A stretch of DNA of 64,000 nucleotides from DAOUAE01 sp034433795 (lineage in GTDB: Bacteria > Chloroflexota > UBA6077 > FW602-bin22 > DAOUAE01): contig DAOUAE010000050.1 of the NCBI GenBank assembly GCA_034433795.1, positions 1-64,000 of the forward strand, written 5' to 3'. Of the stretch, positions 6,785 through 16,208 are shown piece by piece. Both the position numbers and the translations under genes were made by a program. The number at the start of each line of letters is the position of its first letter. The first letter of the stretch is position 1. The notes below the pieces were generated by a model. That model was given only the letters and a program-made list of their open reading frames with translations. It was not told the DNA's origin and made no database searches.

Positions 6785-8890
6785 GCCGCCCTGGATGACC
6801 ACCACCTCGTGGGCGCCGATCTCCGGCACCCGAACGGTGACCGTCTCCCCTTCGACCTGCCAGTCGGCCTCGCGGCCGGCCACCAGGAGGCGCACCGAGC
6901 GCACCGGCTGGCCGGCCGGCCAGCGCACCTGCAGGCGCTGGCCCGGCACCGGGGTGATCTCGTCGAGGGGGGCGCGCCAGAGGTGGGCCTGGGTCAGGTT
7001 GACCAGGTGGACGATGATAGCCTCGCCCTGGCGGTAGGGCTGGACGTCCAGCAGTCCCGGCCCCTCGACGCGGACCACAGGCGGCTGACCCAGAGCCCAG
7101 CGGGCCGCCTCGCCCAGAAGGCGGGCGAACTCGGGGAAGTTGTGGTCCCAGAGTTCGCGGTCGATGTCGCTGGGGAAGTAGACGAGGCGCGAGGCGCCCC
7201 GCTCGCGGACGAGCAGCGTGGGTCTCACCGTCTCGCGGACCTCGGGGAAGGTGAACTCCGGCGGGTAGATCGGGTAGGGTGGGATGAGGGTGGCCAGCGT
7301 CTGAACATCGGGCTCGGTGGTCACCGGGCAGAGGCGCCCGTTGCAGGCCAGGTAGTCGGTGTCGCGGACCCAGGCGACGATCGGGTGGTCGAAGCGCCGG
7401 ACCTGCTGGAAGGCGTGGCCCAGCGGGCCCAGCGGCAGCCCGGACCGGTGGATGCCCAGGAGATCGGCCAGGGCGTAGTCGTCGCGGGGCTGGCCCCACT
7501 CGTCGTAGAGGGTGCTTTCGAAGGTGGCGATGAGCGAGCCCCCGCGCTCGACGAAGGCCCGGAGGTGGGTGATGGCCTCGTCGCTGAGGGCGGCGGCGTT
7601 GGCCAGGATGAGCAGCCGGTACTGGGTCAGCTCGGGGGGCGAGAGTTTGCGCTCGTGGACGATGTCAAAGGGAATCCGCGCCTTGAGGAGCGCCAGGGCC
7701 CAGCCGTGGAGATGACGGGAGACGCGCTCGTCCGGGGCCTCGCGGCCGTAGTAGTCGAGCGTCCGCTGCGAGAAGACCAGGGCGGTCTCGGCCAGCGAGG
7801 CGCGGTCGAGGAGATACTGCTCGTTCTGGGCGTGCCACTGGAAGAACTCGGCCACCGCCGGGACCCAGCGGCGGTCGGGGTTGGCCGCGCCGATAGAGTG
7901 CCACCATGGGCGGAAGCCGCTGGCCACCGCCTCGGCCAGCCAGAGGGTCAGTTCGGCGGCCGGCTTGGCGAGGGTGCGCTTGGGTGGGGTGTGGGCGTAC
8001 CAGGTGCCGTAGAGGTTGTAGAAGGGCTTGCCCTCGGCCACGTTGCGGAGCAGCCGGCCGAACTCGCCGACCGAGAAGACCGGCACCGTCAGGGCCCGGC
8101 CCTGATGATCGAGGCCGAACATGGCGGCGTGGCGGGCCAGATTGAGCCAGTCCACCCCCCGATTGGGGGCGTTGCCGAAGTCGTGCCCGTAGAGGTTGCC
8201 GACCCAGATGGCCCAGGGCTTGATGGCCCGCACGACGGCGTTGAAGTAGTCCCAGACCTCCTCCATGACCTGGTAGCGCCAGGCCACCCACTGGCGGAAG
8301 AGCGGATCGTCCCAGTCCTCGCGGTCGGGGACCGGAAAGCCGGTGGCCTGACGGAAGGCGCGCTGGCAGTGCACGCAGTGGCAGATGGCCTCGCGGCGGC
8401 CGAGCGAGGGCCAGCCGTTGTCGAAGAAGCCGTCGATGTCGTAGGTGTTCAGGACCTCGCGGAAGATGTCGGGGATGTACTGGCGGTAGTAGGGGCTGTT
8501 GGGGCAGGTGTAGTAGAGTTCGACGTCGCGGTACTGGTAGGGCCGGCCCTCCTTGTCCACCATCAGCCAGTCGGGATGGCTGTAGGCGAAGTCGCGGTGG
8601 ACGCCGGCACAGTCCATGCGCCCCAGGACGTGGAGGCCCAGACCCTTGGCGGCGGCGACGAACTCGCCGAAGAGGTCGCGGTCGCCCAGCCAGCGGCTCC
8701 GCCAGTGGCCGGGGATCCGGGTCGGGTAGTAGGCGATGATGCCGCCGGCGTTGACGGTCAGGCCGTCGATACGGGTGCGGCGGAAGACCTCGACCCACCA
8801 GGATACATCGGTCAGGGGCGGGTCGATCTCGCGCAGGTTGACCTGGCCCCAGCGCCGGCAGCGGCTGTACCAGCCGATGCGTGTCTCCAT
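6782..8890 (-). CDS. GHL6-type putative glycoside hydrolase / beta-galactosidase-trimerisation-domain protein
   Basis: The 702-residue protein has no signal peptide. The N-terminal two-thirds read as a TIM-barrel of the 'hypothetical glycosyl hydrolase 6' kind (DGLTVNAGGIIAYYP, SHPDWLMVDKEGRP, DGFFDNGW, and a CHCVHCQRAF cysteine cluster near 175). Next is an alpha/beta domain like the trimerisation domain of GH42 enzymes (about 395-600; YRLLILANAAALSDE, FVERGGSLIATFE), then a beta-domain tail. Such proteins are thought to act on complex galactosides or fucosides; the substrate is unknown. It stands alone on the reverse strand with an extended -10 (TGC then TATACT, 8960 down to 8952) upstream, divergent from the next gene. 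Confidence 0.75.
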   Translation of the reverse strand: METRIGWYSRCRRWGQVNLREIDPPLTDVSWWVEVFRRTRIDGLTVNAGGIIAYYPTRIPGHWRSRWLGDRDLFGEFVAAAKGLGLHVLGRMDCAGVHRDFAYSHPDWLMVDKEGRPYQYRDVELYYTCPNSPYYRQYIPDIFREVLNTYDIDGFFDNGWPSLGRREAICHCVHCQRAFRQATGFPVPDREDWDDPLFRQWVAWRYQVMEEVWDYFNAVVRAIKPWAIWVGNLYGHDFGNAPNRGVDWLNLARHAAMFGLDHQGRALTVPVFSVGEFGRLLRNVAEGKPFYNLYGTWYAHTPPKRTLAKPAAELTLWLAEAVASGFRPWWHSIGAANPDRRWVPAVAEFFQWHAQNEQYLLDRASLAETALVFSQRTLDYYGREAPDERVSRHLHGWALALLKARIPFDIVHERKLSPPELTQYRLLILANAAALSDEAITHLRAFVERGGSLIATFESTLYDEWGQPRDDYALADLLGIHRSGLPLGPLGHAFQQVRRFDHPIVAWVRDTDYLACNGRLCPVTTEPDVQTLATLIPPYPIYPPEFTFPEVRETVRPTLLVRERGASRLVYFPSDIDRELWDHNFPEFARLLGEAARWALGQPPVVRVEGPGLLDVQPYRQGEAIIVHLVNLTQAHLWRAPLDEITPVPGQRLQVRWPAGQPVRSVRLLVAGREADWQVEGETVTVRVPEIGAHEVVVIQGG

Positions 8891-9002
8891 AGCGCCTGCT
8901 CCTCCGCTACGGCGTAAATGACGGTCGAGCGCGGTACCGCCTGGTAGGGCCAGTATAGCACGGCGCCGCGGGCGCGGATCACTGCTCGTGGGCGTCCGAT
9001 CC

Positions 9003-9011
9003 TGCTATGAT
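9003..9011 (+). promoter_or_regulatory. extended -10 promoter of the 9037 operon
   Basis: TGC followed by TATGAT (9006-9011) is an extended -10. The -35 region (about 8983) is weak. A divergent extended -10 for the glycosidase gene lies about 45 bases away. An ATG inside this box (9007) is therefore unlikely to be a start codon. Confidence 0.55.
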
Positions 9012-9036
9012 ACGGACGAGCCGTGTGGGAGGGGGC

Positions 9037-9453
9037 ATGCTCCTGCAGGTGGGATGGAGTCTGTTCGCCGGGCTGCTGGCCACGCTGGCGATGCTTCTGG
9101 TCACCCACCTCCTTGATGGAAGTGGGGCCGAGGTCGTCCATCTGGCCGAGGTGCTGGGGGCCAAGGTCTGGCGGGGGAACGCGGGGCCGGTCGTCTCTTA
9201 CGGGCTGCACGTCCTGCTGGGGACAGCGCTCGGAGGGGTCTACGGGACGGTCCTCTACCCGCTGTTGCCCGGCCCGGTGCCTCTGCGTGGCCTGCTCTTC
9301 GGCGTGGGGCTCTGGCTCTTGCTGATGGTCGTCGTGCTGCCGCTGGCCCAGGAGGGCCTCTTCGCCCGGCGTCGGGGTGGGCATACGGCCCTGATGACGC
9401 TGATCGGTCATATGGTCTACGGCGGGTTTCTCGGGGTCATCTTCCGCCTCTGA
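9037..9453 (+). CDS. small integral membrane protein
   Basis: The 138-residue protein has four hydrophobic segments (about 2-22, 50-72, 80-105 and 115-137) and no recognised catalytic motif. The pattern (GLLATLAMLLVTHLL, GTALGGVYGTVLYPLLPG, LIGHMVYGGFLGVI) resembles the YagU/DUF6789-like group of small membrane proteins; I am not certain of the family. ATG 9037 is preferred over ATG 9007 because it follows GGGAGGGGG and because 9007 lies in the promoter. It is followed 13 bases later by the permease gene. Confidence 0.65.
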   Translation: MLLQVGWSLFAGLLATLAMLLVTHLLDGSGAEVVHLAEVLGAKVWRGNAGPVVSYGLHVLLGTALGGVYGTVLYPLLPGPVPLRGLLFGVGLWLLLMVVVLPLAQEGLFARRRGGHTALMTLIGHMVYGGFLGVIFRL

Positions 9454-9466
9454 ACGGGGGAGAGCG

Positions 9467-10930
9467 ATGCACGAGCGCGACCATCTGATCCGGGGCCGCC
9501 GGCCCGGCGATCTCTTCTTCCGCCCACGACGGCGGGCGGTGCGGCGGCTGCGCCCGGCGCTGACAGCCCCGCTGCTCTTTCACCAGACCTACATCACCGC
9601 CAGCGCCGCGCTCTACGCCGCGCTGGGGAGCGTTGCTGTTCTCGCTCTGGGCGCCACCCCGCTGGCGGTCGGTCTGGCGGGCGGGCTGGCGTTCCTGACC
9701 GCGCTGACCTACGCTGAGGGGGTGCTGACTGTGCCGGGCCCCGGTGGCTCGGCCAATCTGGCCCGACACGCCTTCAACGAGCTGGCCAGTTTCCTGGTCG
9801 GCTGGATGGCGGCCCTGGCCGCCATCGCCCTGATCGCCCTGGCCGTCGTGGCGGCCGGGGCCTATCTGGCCTACCTCTGGCCGGAGCTGGGGGAGCCGCC
9901 GGTCAGCCTCCTCTTCGCCTTCGGCGTCATCGGCCTCCTGCTCGCCGTCAATGTCGTCGGGGCCACCGGGTCGGTCAGCCTCAGCCTGCTCTTCCTCGGT
10001 CTCGACCTGCTCCTGCAGGGGCTCATCGTCGGCGTGGGAGTGGTCTGGCTGGGCGATCTGCCCCGACTTCTCGGACCGGTGCTGCGCGATCTCACAGCCG
10101 AGCATCTCCTCTCCGGGGCGGCGCTGGCCATCATCGCCTACGCTGGCCTGGAGATGGCGGCCTCGCTGGCCGAGGAGGCCCGCGGCCTGGAAGGGGTGCT
10201 GCCGCGAGCGCTGCTCGGCGCGGGGCTGCTCGCCCTCCTCCTCTCCACCGGGATCGCCCTTATCGCTCTGGGTGCGTTTCCCTTCGATTCCGCTGGCGCG
10301 GGGACGGCTGCCTTTCTGGCCGCGGACGACCGGGCGGTGCTGCTGCTGCGCCTCGTCCAGCGGTTTCCGGCCCCGGCCAGCCACTTCCTGGCCCCGGCGG
10401 TGGTGGTCCTGGGGGCTGCCCAGTTGATCATTGCCGCCAACGTCGGTCTCGTCGGTCTGGCCCGCCTGGCCTACAACATGGGGCAGTACCAGCAGATTCC
10501 GACGGCGCTGACCGCCCTCCACCCGCGCTTCCGGACGCCCTACCGGGCGCTTCTGGTCAGCACCCTGGTGGCCAGCCTGCTGGTCCTGACCGGCGACCCG
10601 CTGGTGATCGGCGAGGTCTACGCCTTCGGCACGCTCTTCGTCTTCGGGCTGGCCCATCTGGCGCTTATGGGCCTGCGCCGCCGTCAGCCGTATCTGCCGC
10701 GCCCGTTCCGGGTGCCGGTGAACGTCCAGGTCCGCGGGCTGGCGGTGCCGGTGCCGGCGGTGGTGGGGCTGGTCGGCACCGCCGGGCTCTGGCTGGTGGG
10801 GCTCTGGACTCATCCCTATGGGCGGAGCGGCGGCCTTCTCTGGCTGGCGCTCGGGCTTCTTCTGTATCTAGCCTACCGTCGACGCCGGCGGCTGCCACTC
10901 CTGGCCACGGTGCGGGCGCCGGCCGTCTAG
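9467..10930 (+). CDS. APC-superfamily amino-acid permease
   Basis: The 487-residue protein has about 12 membrane helices from residue 30 on. Gly/Ala-rich helix TM1 is followed by YAEGVLTVPGPGGSANLARH, equivalent to the substrate-binding and loop region of amino-acid/polyamine/organocation transporters. Later come AYAGLEMAASLAEEARGLEG and AANVGLVGLARLAYNMGQYQ, the latter followed by IP and typical of APC permeases (R..Y.M..D...P). The substrate is not predictable. ATG 9467 has GGGGGAGAG upstream. It probably forms a transcript with its small membrane neighbour and chrA. Confidence 0.85.
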   Translation: MHERDHLIRGRRPGDLFFRPRRRAVRRLRPALTAPLLFHQTYITASAALYAALGSVAVLALGATPLAVGLAGGLAFLTALTYAEGVLTVPGPGGSANLARHAFNELASFLVGWMAALAAIALIALAVVAAGAYLAYLWPELGEPPVSLLFAFGVIGLLLAVNVVGATGSVSLSLLFLGLDLLLQGLIVGVGVVWLGDLPRLLGPVLRDLTAEHLLSGAALAIIAYAGLEMAASLAEEARGLEGVLPRALLGAGLLALLLSTGIALIALGAFPFDSAGAGTAAFLAADDRAVLLLRLVQRFPAPASHFLAPAVVVLGAAQLIIAANVGLVGLARLAYNMGQYQQIPTALTALHPRFRTPYRALLVSTLVASLLVLTGDPLVIGEVYAFGTLFVFGLAHLALMGLRRRQPYLPRPFRVPVNVQVRGLAVPVPAVVGLVGTAGLWLVGLWTHPYGRSGGLLWLALGLLLYLAYRRRRRLPLLATVRAPAV

Positions 10931-10951
10931 TCCGAACAGGGAGGAGAGGCG

Positions 10952-12112
10952 ATGGCGACTGAACAGGTGCCAACCGTTCGGGCCGCGTCTGGACCGCTGC
11001 GCGAGGTGGCGGCCCTGTTCCTCAAACTGGGGGTTATCGGCTTCGGCGGACCCACCGCCCATATCGCGATGATGGAGGAGGAAGTCGTCCGGCGCCGGCG
11101 CTGGCTCAGCCGCGAGCATTTTCTGGACGCCCTGGCCGTCACCAACATGGTGCCGGGCCCGAATTCGACGGAGATGGCCATTCATCTGGGCTATCTGCGG
11201 GCCGGGGTTCTGGGCGGGGTCGTGGCCGGTCTCTGTTTCATCGGCCCGGCCTTTCTCCTGATGCTGGTTCTCTCCTGGGCCTACGTCCAGTACGGGACGC
11301 TGCCGGCGGTCGGGGCGTTGTTCTGGGGTGTCAAGCCGGTAGTGGTGGCGATCATCATCGCCGCCGCCTACCGGCTGGCCCGGAACGCTCTGACCAGTCC
11401 CTGGCTGATAGCCCTGGCCGCTCTGGCCGGCCTGGGGGCGGCGCTTCAGCCGGGAAGCGAGGTCTGGCTTTTGCTCGGGGCCGGGCTTCTCGGCTACCTT
11501 CTTACGGGCTGGCGACCCGGGCTCCGGCTGGCCGTACCGCTGGCGGCGCCGCTGGCCCTGGCGGTGGCCGCTCCATCTCCACTCCTGGCTCTGGCCTGGG
11601 TCTGCTTCAAGACCGGCGCCTTCCTCTTCGGCGGGGGCTACGTGATGATCCCGCTGATGGAGCCTGAGGTGGTGAATACCTATGGCTGGCTGACCCATCA
11701 GCAGTTCCTCGACGGGATCGCCCTCGGCCAGAGCACCCCTGGCCCCATCGTCATCACCGCCACCTTCGTCGGCTACCTGACCGCAGGACTGGCGGGAGCG
11801 GTCGTTGCCACGGTGGCGATCTTTCTGCCGGCCTTCGTCATCGTCCTGGCCGGGACCGGACCGTTTACCCGCCGGCTGCGCCACTGGCAGCCGGCCCAGC
11901 GCTTCCTCAAGGGCGTGAACGCGGCGGTGGTCGGGACGATCGTTGCGGCCAGCCTGCCCCTGGCCCGGGCCGCGCTGGTCGACCCGCTGAGCGTGAGCCT
12001 CGGTCTGGGAGCCCTGGTGGCGCTGGTTCGCTTCCGGGTCGACACCCTGCCGCTCATTGTCGGAGGGGCGGCCCTGGGGCTGCTGGCTCTGCTGGTGCCC
12101 GGTCTGCGCTGA
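10952..12112 (+). CDS. chrA: chromate transporter (CHR family, two-domain)
   Basis: The 386-residue protein has two homologous CHR halves of about six helices each. The first carries FLKLGVIGFGGPTAHIAMME and NMVPGPNSTEMAIHLGY; the second has FKTGAFLFGGGYVMIPLME and QSTPGPIVITATFVGY. These paired FGGP/FGGG and PGP motifs are diagnostic of bidomain ChrA. Characterised members export chromate using the proton gradient, but many genomic copies may move other oxyanions. ATG 10952 has GGGAGGAGAG upstream, 21 bases after the permease stop. Confidence 0.93.
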   Translation: MATEQVPTVRAASGPLREVAALFLKLGVIGFGGPTAHIAMMEEEVVRRRRWLSREHFLDALAVTNMVPGPNSTEMAIHLGYLRAGVLGGVVAGLCFIGPAFLLMLVLSWAYVQYGTLPAVGALFWGVKPVVVAIIIAAAYRLARNALTSPWLIALAALAGLGAALQPGSEVWLLLGAGLLGYLLTGWRPGLRLAVPLAAPLALAVAAPSPLLALAWVCFKTGAFLFGGGYVMIPLMEPEVVNTYGWLTHQQFLDGIALGQSTPGPIVITATFVGYLTAGLAGAVVATVAIFLPAFVIVLAGTGPFTRRLRHWQPAQRFLKGVNAAVVGTIVAASLPLARAALVDPLSVSLGLGALVALVRFRVDTLPLIVGGAALGLLALLVPGLR

Positions 12113-12188
12113 GCCGGCTGGCACCGGCCTTGCCATAAAGGCTGTGGCCTGTTGGCGGAGACCCGCCCCGGTAGCGGGAGTGGTTACC

Positions 12189-13487
12189 GTGACCCGCTGT
12201 TCCCGCCGCTCTCTGCTGCGCGGCTTAGGGGGGCTGGGGCTAGCCATCGCCGGGTGCACCGGCCTCTGGCCCGGACCCACTCCCACGCCGACTCCCACGC
12301 CGGTCCGCGTCCAGTTCCTGCACCTCTTCGGCGAAGATACGCCGCCCGGTCAGACGCTCCGTCGGCTTCTCCGGCGGTTCAACGAGCGCCGGACTGGCGT
12401 CGTGGTCGAGTCGCTCTTCGTGGCCGCCGGCAGTTACGGGGCCGAGAAGGCCCGTTTGCTGGCCAGCGGCACCCCACCGGATATCATCTGGGATGAGCCG
12501 ACCGCCCGGTTGATGGAGACACCGGGGCTGGTGGCGGTCGAGGAGCTCTTCGCCGGGCCGGACGGCTTTGACGCCGGGCGCTTTCCGCCGCTGCTGCTGG
12601 ACTTTCTCCGCTACAAGGGGCGTCTCTGGGTAATGCCGTTTGAACTCAGCGCCATCTCCGTCGGGATCAACCGCGATCTCTTCGCCCGCTACGGGGTCGC
12701 CGAGCCGGCCTTCGGCTGGGGCTGGGACGAGATGGTGGAGACCGCGCGTCGGCTCACCCACCCCGACCGTCAGGAGTGGGGCTGGGGGAACACCCGTTCG
12801 GCCTGGCAGTGGTTCGACGCCATCCGCAGCGCCGGGGGGCGTCTCTGGCGGACCGAGACCCGGCCGGTCCGCTCGGCCCTGGACGAGCCCGAGGCTATTC
12901 TGGGCGTCAGCCGCTACGCCGACCTCTGGCTCAAGCACCAGGTGACCAGTCTGCGCGCCCCGGTGGATGAATTCAACCGGACCGGGCGCTACGCCCTCTG
13001 GCCGACCTGTGTGGCTGTCCCCGGCTACGGCCCGGCTCTGCCTTTTCGCTACAGCGCCACCAGCGTGCCCGTTATCCACCAGCCAGCCAGCCTCTGGTGC
13101 TGGAAGGTCCTGGCCCTCTTCCGACGCCACGAGGAGCGGGTTCGGGCCGCCTGGTTGTTCGTCCGCTGGTTCTACGAGACCGAGAACTTTCTGGACTGGG
13201 CCATCGGTGCCGGCTATCTCCCCATCACCCGTGATGGTCTGGAGCATCCCCGCTGGCGGGCCCTGGTGGCGGCCGACCCCGGCTGGCAGGCCCCGCTCTG
13301 GGAGATCGAGCACGGTTACCTCTACCGCTGGCCGCTCGTCCCCGATGTCGCCGGCTGGTTCCGCCACTTCCAGGCGGCGGTGGACGCCATTCTCACCCAG
13401 AGAACGGCGCCGGCGGTGGCCCTGCCGGCGGCTGCCCGGGCGATCAACGCCCTGATCGACCAGGGGCACTGCCTGGGCTGTGACTGA
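12189..13487 (+). CDS. family-1 extracellular solute-binding lipoprotein (Tat-type signal)
   Basis: The 432-residue protein has a twin-arginine signal (SRRSLLRGLGG) ending in a lipobox (AIAGC), so it is probably a lipoprotein exported folded. A PTPTPTPTP linker leads into a type-2 periplasmic-binding fold related to sugar-binding proteins (LASGTPPDIIWDEP, WVMPFELSAISVGINRDLF, WGWDEMVETARRLT). No permease or ATPase genes follow; instead a sensor kinase begins 2 bases after the stop. GTG 12189 is chosen from GGGAG at 12176-12180 and the position of the signal peptide. It may act as a ligand sensor rather than as a transporter component. Confidence 0.82.
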   Translation: MTRCSRRSLLRGLGGLGLAIAGCTGLWPGPTPTPTPTPVRVQFLHLFGEDTPPGQTLRRLLRRFNERRTGVVVESLFVAAGSYGAEKARLLASGTPPDIIWDEPTARLMETPGLVAVEELFAGPDGFDAGRFPPLLLDFLRYKGRLWVMPFELSAISVGINRDLFARYGVAEPAFGWGWDEMVETARRLTHPDRQEWGWGNTRSAWQWFDAIRSAGGRLWRTETRPVRSALDEPEAILGVSRYADLWLKHQVTSLRAPVDEFNRTGRYALWPTCVAVPGYGPALPFRYSATSVPVIHQPASLWCWKVLALFRRHEERVRAAWLFVRWFYETENFLDWAIGAGYLPITRDGLEHPRWRALVAADPGWQAPLWEIEHGYLYRWPLVPDVAGWFRHFQAAVDAILTQRTAPAVALPAAARAINALIDQGHCLGCD

Positions 13488-13489
13488 CG

Positions 13490-16156
13490 ATGCGCCTGCC
13501 AACACCCTGGCGCCTCTCCGTACGGACCAAACTCATCGTCTCGTTCGTCCTGGTGCTGATCCCGACACTCGTCCTGCTGCTCTGGCAGAACCGTCAGGCC
13601 ATGGCCCTGCGCATCCAGGGGCTGCTCACCGAGCACGCCTGGAAGGCGATGGCCACCGGGGTCCTGGTCGAAGCGGCCTTCGATAGCGCTCTGGCCCTGG
13701 CCGGGCTCCTGGCCACCGATCCGGTGGTGCAGACCTTCGACCCCCAGCGGATTGATCCGTACTTCGAACGACTGGCAGCCCTCTACCCCGAGTACGAGAG
13801 CATCGCCGTCTGGGACGCGAGCGGCCTCAACGTCGGGTCGGTCCCCCCCTACCTCTACAGCGAGGCTGCCGGCTCGCGGCCGAGCATCGCCGACCAGGAC
13901 TACTTCCAGCAGGCGATGGCTACCAACCGGCCGGTCGTCTCCGGAGTGAAACTCGGCCGGCTGATCGGACGGCCGACGGTCATCGTGGCGGTCCCGGTGC
14001 GTGATCAGAGCGGTCAGCCGGTCGGCGTGCTGACCGTGGCCCTCAAACTGGAGGCTCTGCAGGAGCGGCTGATCCGTTCGGGGCTGGTCGTCCACGAGGC
14101 CATCTGGCTGGTTGATCCGGGCGGCCGGCTGGCCTTTGCCACCGACCGGCCTGACCTCACCTGGGAAGAGCGGTGGGTGGGCGATTTTCCGCCGGTCCGT
14201 GAGGTCATCGAGCGGGGAGGGCGCCGCCTCTTCGAGGCGCTGCCGCGCCCGCTGGACGGCCAGTGGCTGGGGGCGTTTGTCGCCACCCCGCGCTATAGGT
14301 GGATTGTCGGCGCCATGGTCCCGGTGGCGCAGGCGCTGGCCCCCTTTGAGGAGGCCGCGCGCGTCACCCTGGCGGTCTTCCTCGGAGCCGCGCTCCTCAC
14401 CGGTCTGCTTATCTACCGACTGGCCAGTGGACTGGTCTGGCCGATCCGGCGGCTGCGCGACCACGCCCAGGCCCTGGGACGGGGCGAACTGGGGCAGCGG
14501 GTCGAGGTGCGCACCGGCGACGAGCTGGAGGAGCTGGGCCAGGCCTTCAACACCATGGCCGCCCAGCTGGCCCAGACCATGGGGCACCTGCGGGCCCTGC
14601 TCGACGCGGTCGACAGCGGCATCCTGGCCTACGACCGCGAGGGGGACGTCCGGCTGGTCAGCCGGCGGCTGGGGGAGTGGTTCGAGCTCGATCCCCAGGC
14701 CGTCATCGGCCAGCCGGTCACCCGGCTTATCCAGACCGTCATCGGTCCCAAACTGGCCCATCCCGAGCGCCTGGTGGCCATCTACGACTGGCTGCGTGAC
14801 CATCCGGATGAGGTGGTGCGGGATGAGATCGTCCAGGTTCGGCCCGTTTTCCGCATCTTCCGCTACCACAGCGATCCGATTCGCGAGGACCAGACGATCA
14901 TCGGGCGGGCGGATCTTTTTGTCGATATCACCGAGCTGCGACGCCGGGAGGAGGAGCGGGAGGCGCTGGGGCAGGTGGCTCAGGCGCTGGTGCGCGAACT
15001 GACGCTGGAGCGGGTGGCCGAGGTGGTGGCGGCCGAAGGGCAGCGGGTGCTCGGGGCCCGGGCCGTGGGGGTCTGGCTGTTCGAGAGCGCCCAGCAGGAG
15101 CTGCGCCTGGTGGCCTACCGGGGGTTCAACGCCGAAATCGCGGCGGAGGTCCAGCGGTTTCCGCTCAGCGCGCCGATGATCGCCGCCTATGCCGCCCGTC
15201 TCCGCCAGCCGGTCGAGGTGACCGATCTGCTGCAGGCCGGACCCGACATCGTTCTCTCCCGTCGGCTGGCGGAGCAGGCCGGGATGCGGGCGGCCCTGGC
15301 CCAGCCGCTGCTGGCCCGGGGACGTCTGGTCGGCGTCCTGACCATTCTGCTCGATACCCCGCGGTCGTTCACCCGCCGTGAACGGGCGCTGATCCAGGCC
15401 TTCGCCGACCTCTGCGCCGTGGCCATCGAAAACGCCCGGTTGTACGAAGAGGTCCGCAGCACCCTGCGTCTCCGCGAAGAGTTCCTCTCGGTGGCCGCCC
15501 ACGAACTGAAGACGCCGATCACCGCCCTGCGCGGCTACGTCCAGTTGCTGCTCCGCCAGCGCGCGGCCCTGCCGCCGGAGAGCCAGGACCTCCTGGCCGC
15601 GATCGAACGGCAGACCCGGCGCCTCACCCGGCTGATCGAAGACCTGCTGGAAACGGTCAGTCCGCCCGCCCGCCCCCTGCGCCGGCAGGTGCTTGACCTG
15701 GCGGCCCTGACCGAGCGTGTCCTCCGGGAGGCGGTCCGGCTCAGCCCGCGCCATCGTCTGCTGCTCTGCCGGCCGGGGCCGGTGCTGGTCTCGGCCGATC
15801 CGGACCTGCTGGAGCGGGTCCTGCTCACGCTGGTGGACAACGCCATTCGCTTCTCCCCCGACGGCGGCCGGGTCGAGGTGACCATCAGCATCGAGGGCGA
15901 CCAGGCGGTGGTCGCCGTCCGGGACCACGGCCTGGGTATTCCGCGCGAACGCCAGCCCCACGTCTTCGAGCCTTTCTTCGAGCCCTACCCCCCCGGTACC
16001 CCTGGCTATACGGGGGTGACCGGGCTCGGCCTCTACGTCGCCAAGCTCATCGTCGAGCGCCACGGCGGCCGGATCTGGTTCACCAGCGAGGAGGGCAAGG
16101 GCTCGACGTTCTTTATCAGCCTGCCGCTGGCCTCGCCGCCTGCCGCTCCGGCCTGA
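13490..16156 (+). CDS. membrane sensor histidine kinase (Cache-HAMP-PAS-GAF-HisKA-HATPase)
   Basis: The 888-residue protein has TM1 (about 15-32), an extracellular double-Cache-like domain (about 35-285), and TM2 (about 290-312). A HAMP linker ending near 365, a PAS-like segment (about 370-480) and a GAF domain (about 495-650) follow. HisKA is next, with the phospho-accepting His in AAHELKTPI (about 670), then HATPase with NAIRFSPDGG (about 783), DHGLGIP and GLGLYVAKLI. There is no adjacent response regulator. It is coupled directly to the binding lipoprotein (2-base gap, no separate SD), which suggests that the lipoprotein presents ligand to the extracellular domain. Confidence 0.9.
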   Translation: MRLPTPWRLSVRTKLIVSFVLVLIPTLVLLLWQNRQAMALRIQGLLTEHAWKAMATGVLVEAAFDSALALAGLLATDPVVQTFDPQRIDPYFERLAALYPEYESIAVWDASGLNVGSVPPYLYSEAAGSRPSIADQDYFQQAMATNRPVVSGVKLGRLIGRPTVIVAVPVRDQSGQPVGVLTVALKLEALQERLIRSGLVVHEAIWLVDPGGRLAFATDRPDLTWEERWVGDFPPVREVIERGGRRLFEALPRPLDGQWLGAFVATPRYRWIVGAMVPVAQALAPFEEAARVTLAVFLGAALLTGLLIYRLASGLVWPIRRLRDHAQALGRGELGQRVEVRTGDELEELGQAFNTMAAQLAQTMGHLRALLDAVDSGILAYDREGDVRLVSRRLGEWFELDPQAVIGQPVTRLIQTVIGPKLAHPERLVAIYDWLRDHPDEVVRDEIVQVRPVFRIFRYHSDPIREDQTIIGRADLFVDITELRRREEEREALGQVAQALVRELTLERVAEVVAAEGQRVLGARAVGVWLFESAQQELRLVAYRGFNAEIAAEVQRFPLSAPMIAAYAARLRQPVEVTDLLQAGPDIVLSRRLAEQAGMRAALAQPLLARGRLVGVLTILLDTPRSFTRRERALIQAFADLCAVAIENARLYEEVRSTLRLREEFLSVAAHELKTPITALRGYVQLLLRQRAALPPESQDLLAAIERQTRRLTRLIEDLLETVSPPARPLRRQVLDLAALTERVLREAVRLSPRHRLLLCRPGPVLVSADPDLLERVLLTLVDNAIRFSPDGGRVEVTISIEGDQAVVAVRDHGLGIPRERQPHVFEPFFEPYPPGTPGYTGVTGLGLYVAKLIVERHGGRIWFTSEEGKGSTFFISLPLASPPAAPA

Positions 16157-16168
16157 CGGTGGCCGCCC

Positions 16169-16198
16169 TTGCCGTGCGGACGACCCCTGCCCTATACT
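16169..16198 (+). promoter_or_regulatory. promoter of purK-purE
   Basis: TTGCCG (16169-16174), 18-base spacer, TATACT (16193-16198). The -10 ends only 10 bases before ATG 16209, so the message would be nearly leaderless apart from the GGGAGGAG at about 16201-16208. That closeness is unusual, and a more distal promoter cannot be excluded. Confidence 0.5.
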
Positions 16199-16208
16199 CA
16201 GGGAGGAG

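Noticed and set aside
6809..8917. 702-codon plus-strand frame
   Set aside because: Mirror of the glycosidase gene on the reverse strand; the composition (V/G/E/D repeats) is unlike a protein.
12280..12305. Tandem repeat ACTCCCACGCCG as a regulatory repeat
   Set aside because: It is coding and makes the Pro-Thr linker after the lipobox of the binding lipoprotein, a common feature of lipoproteins.
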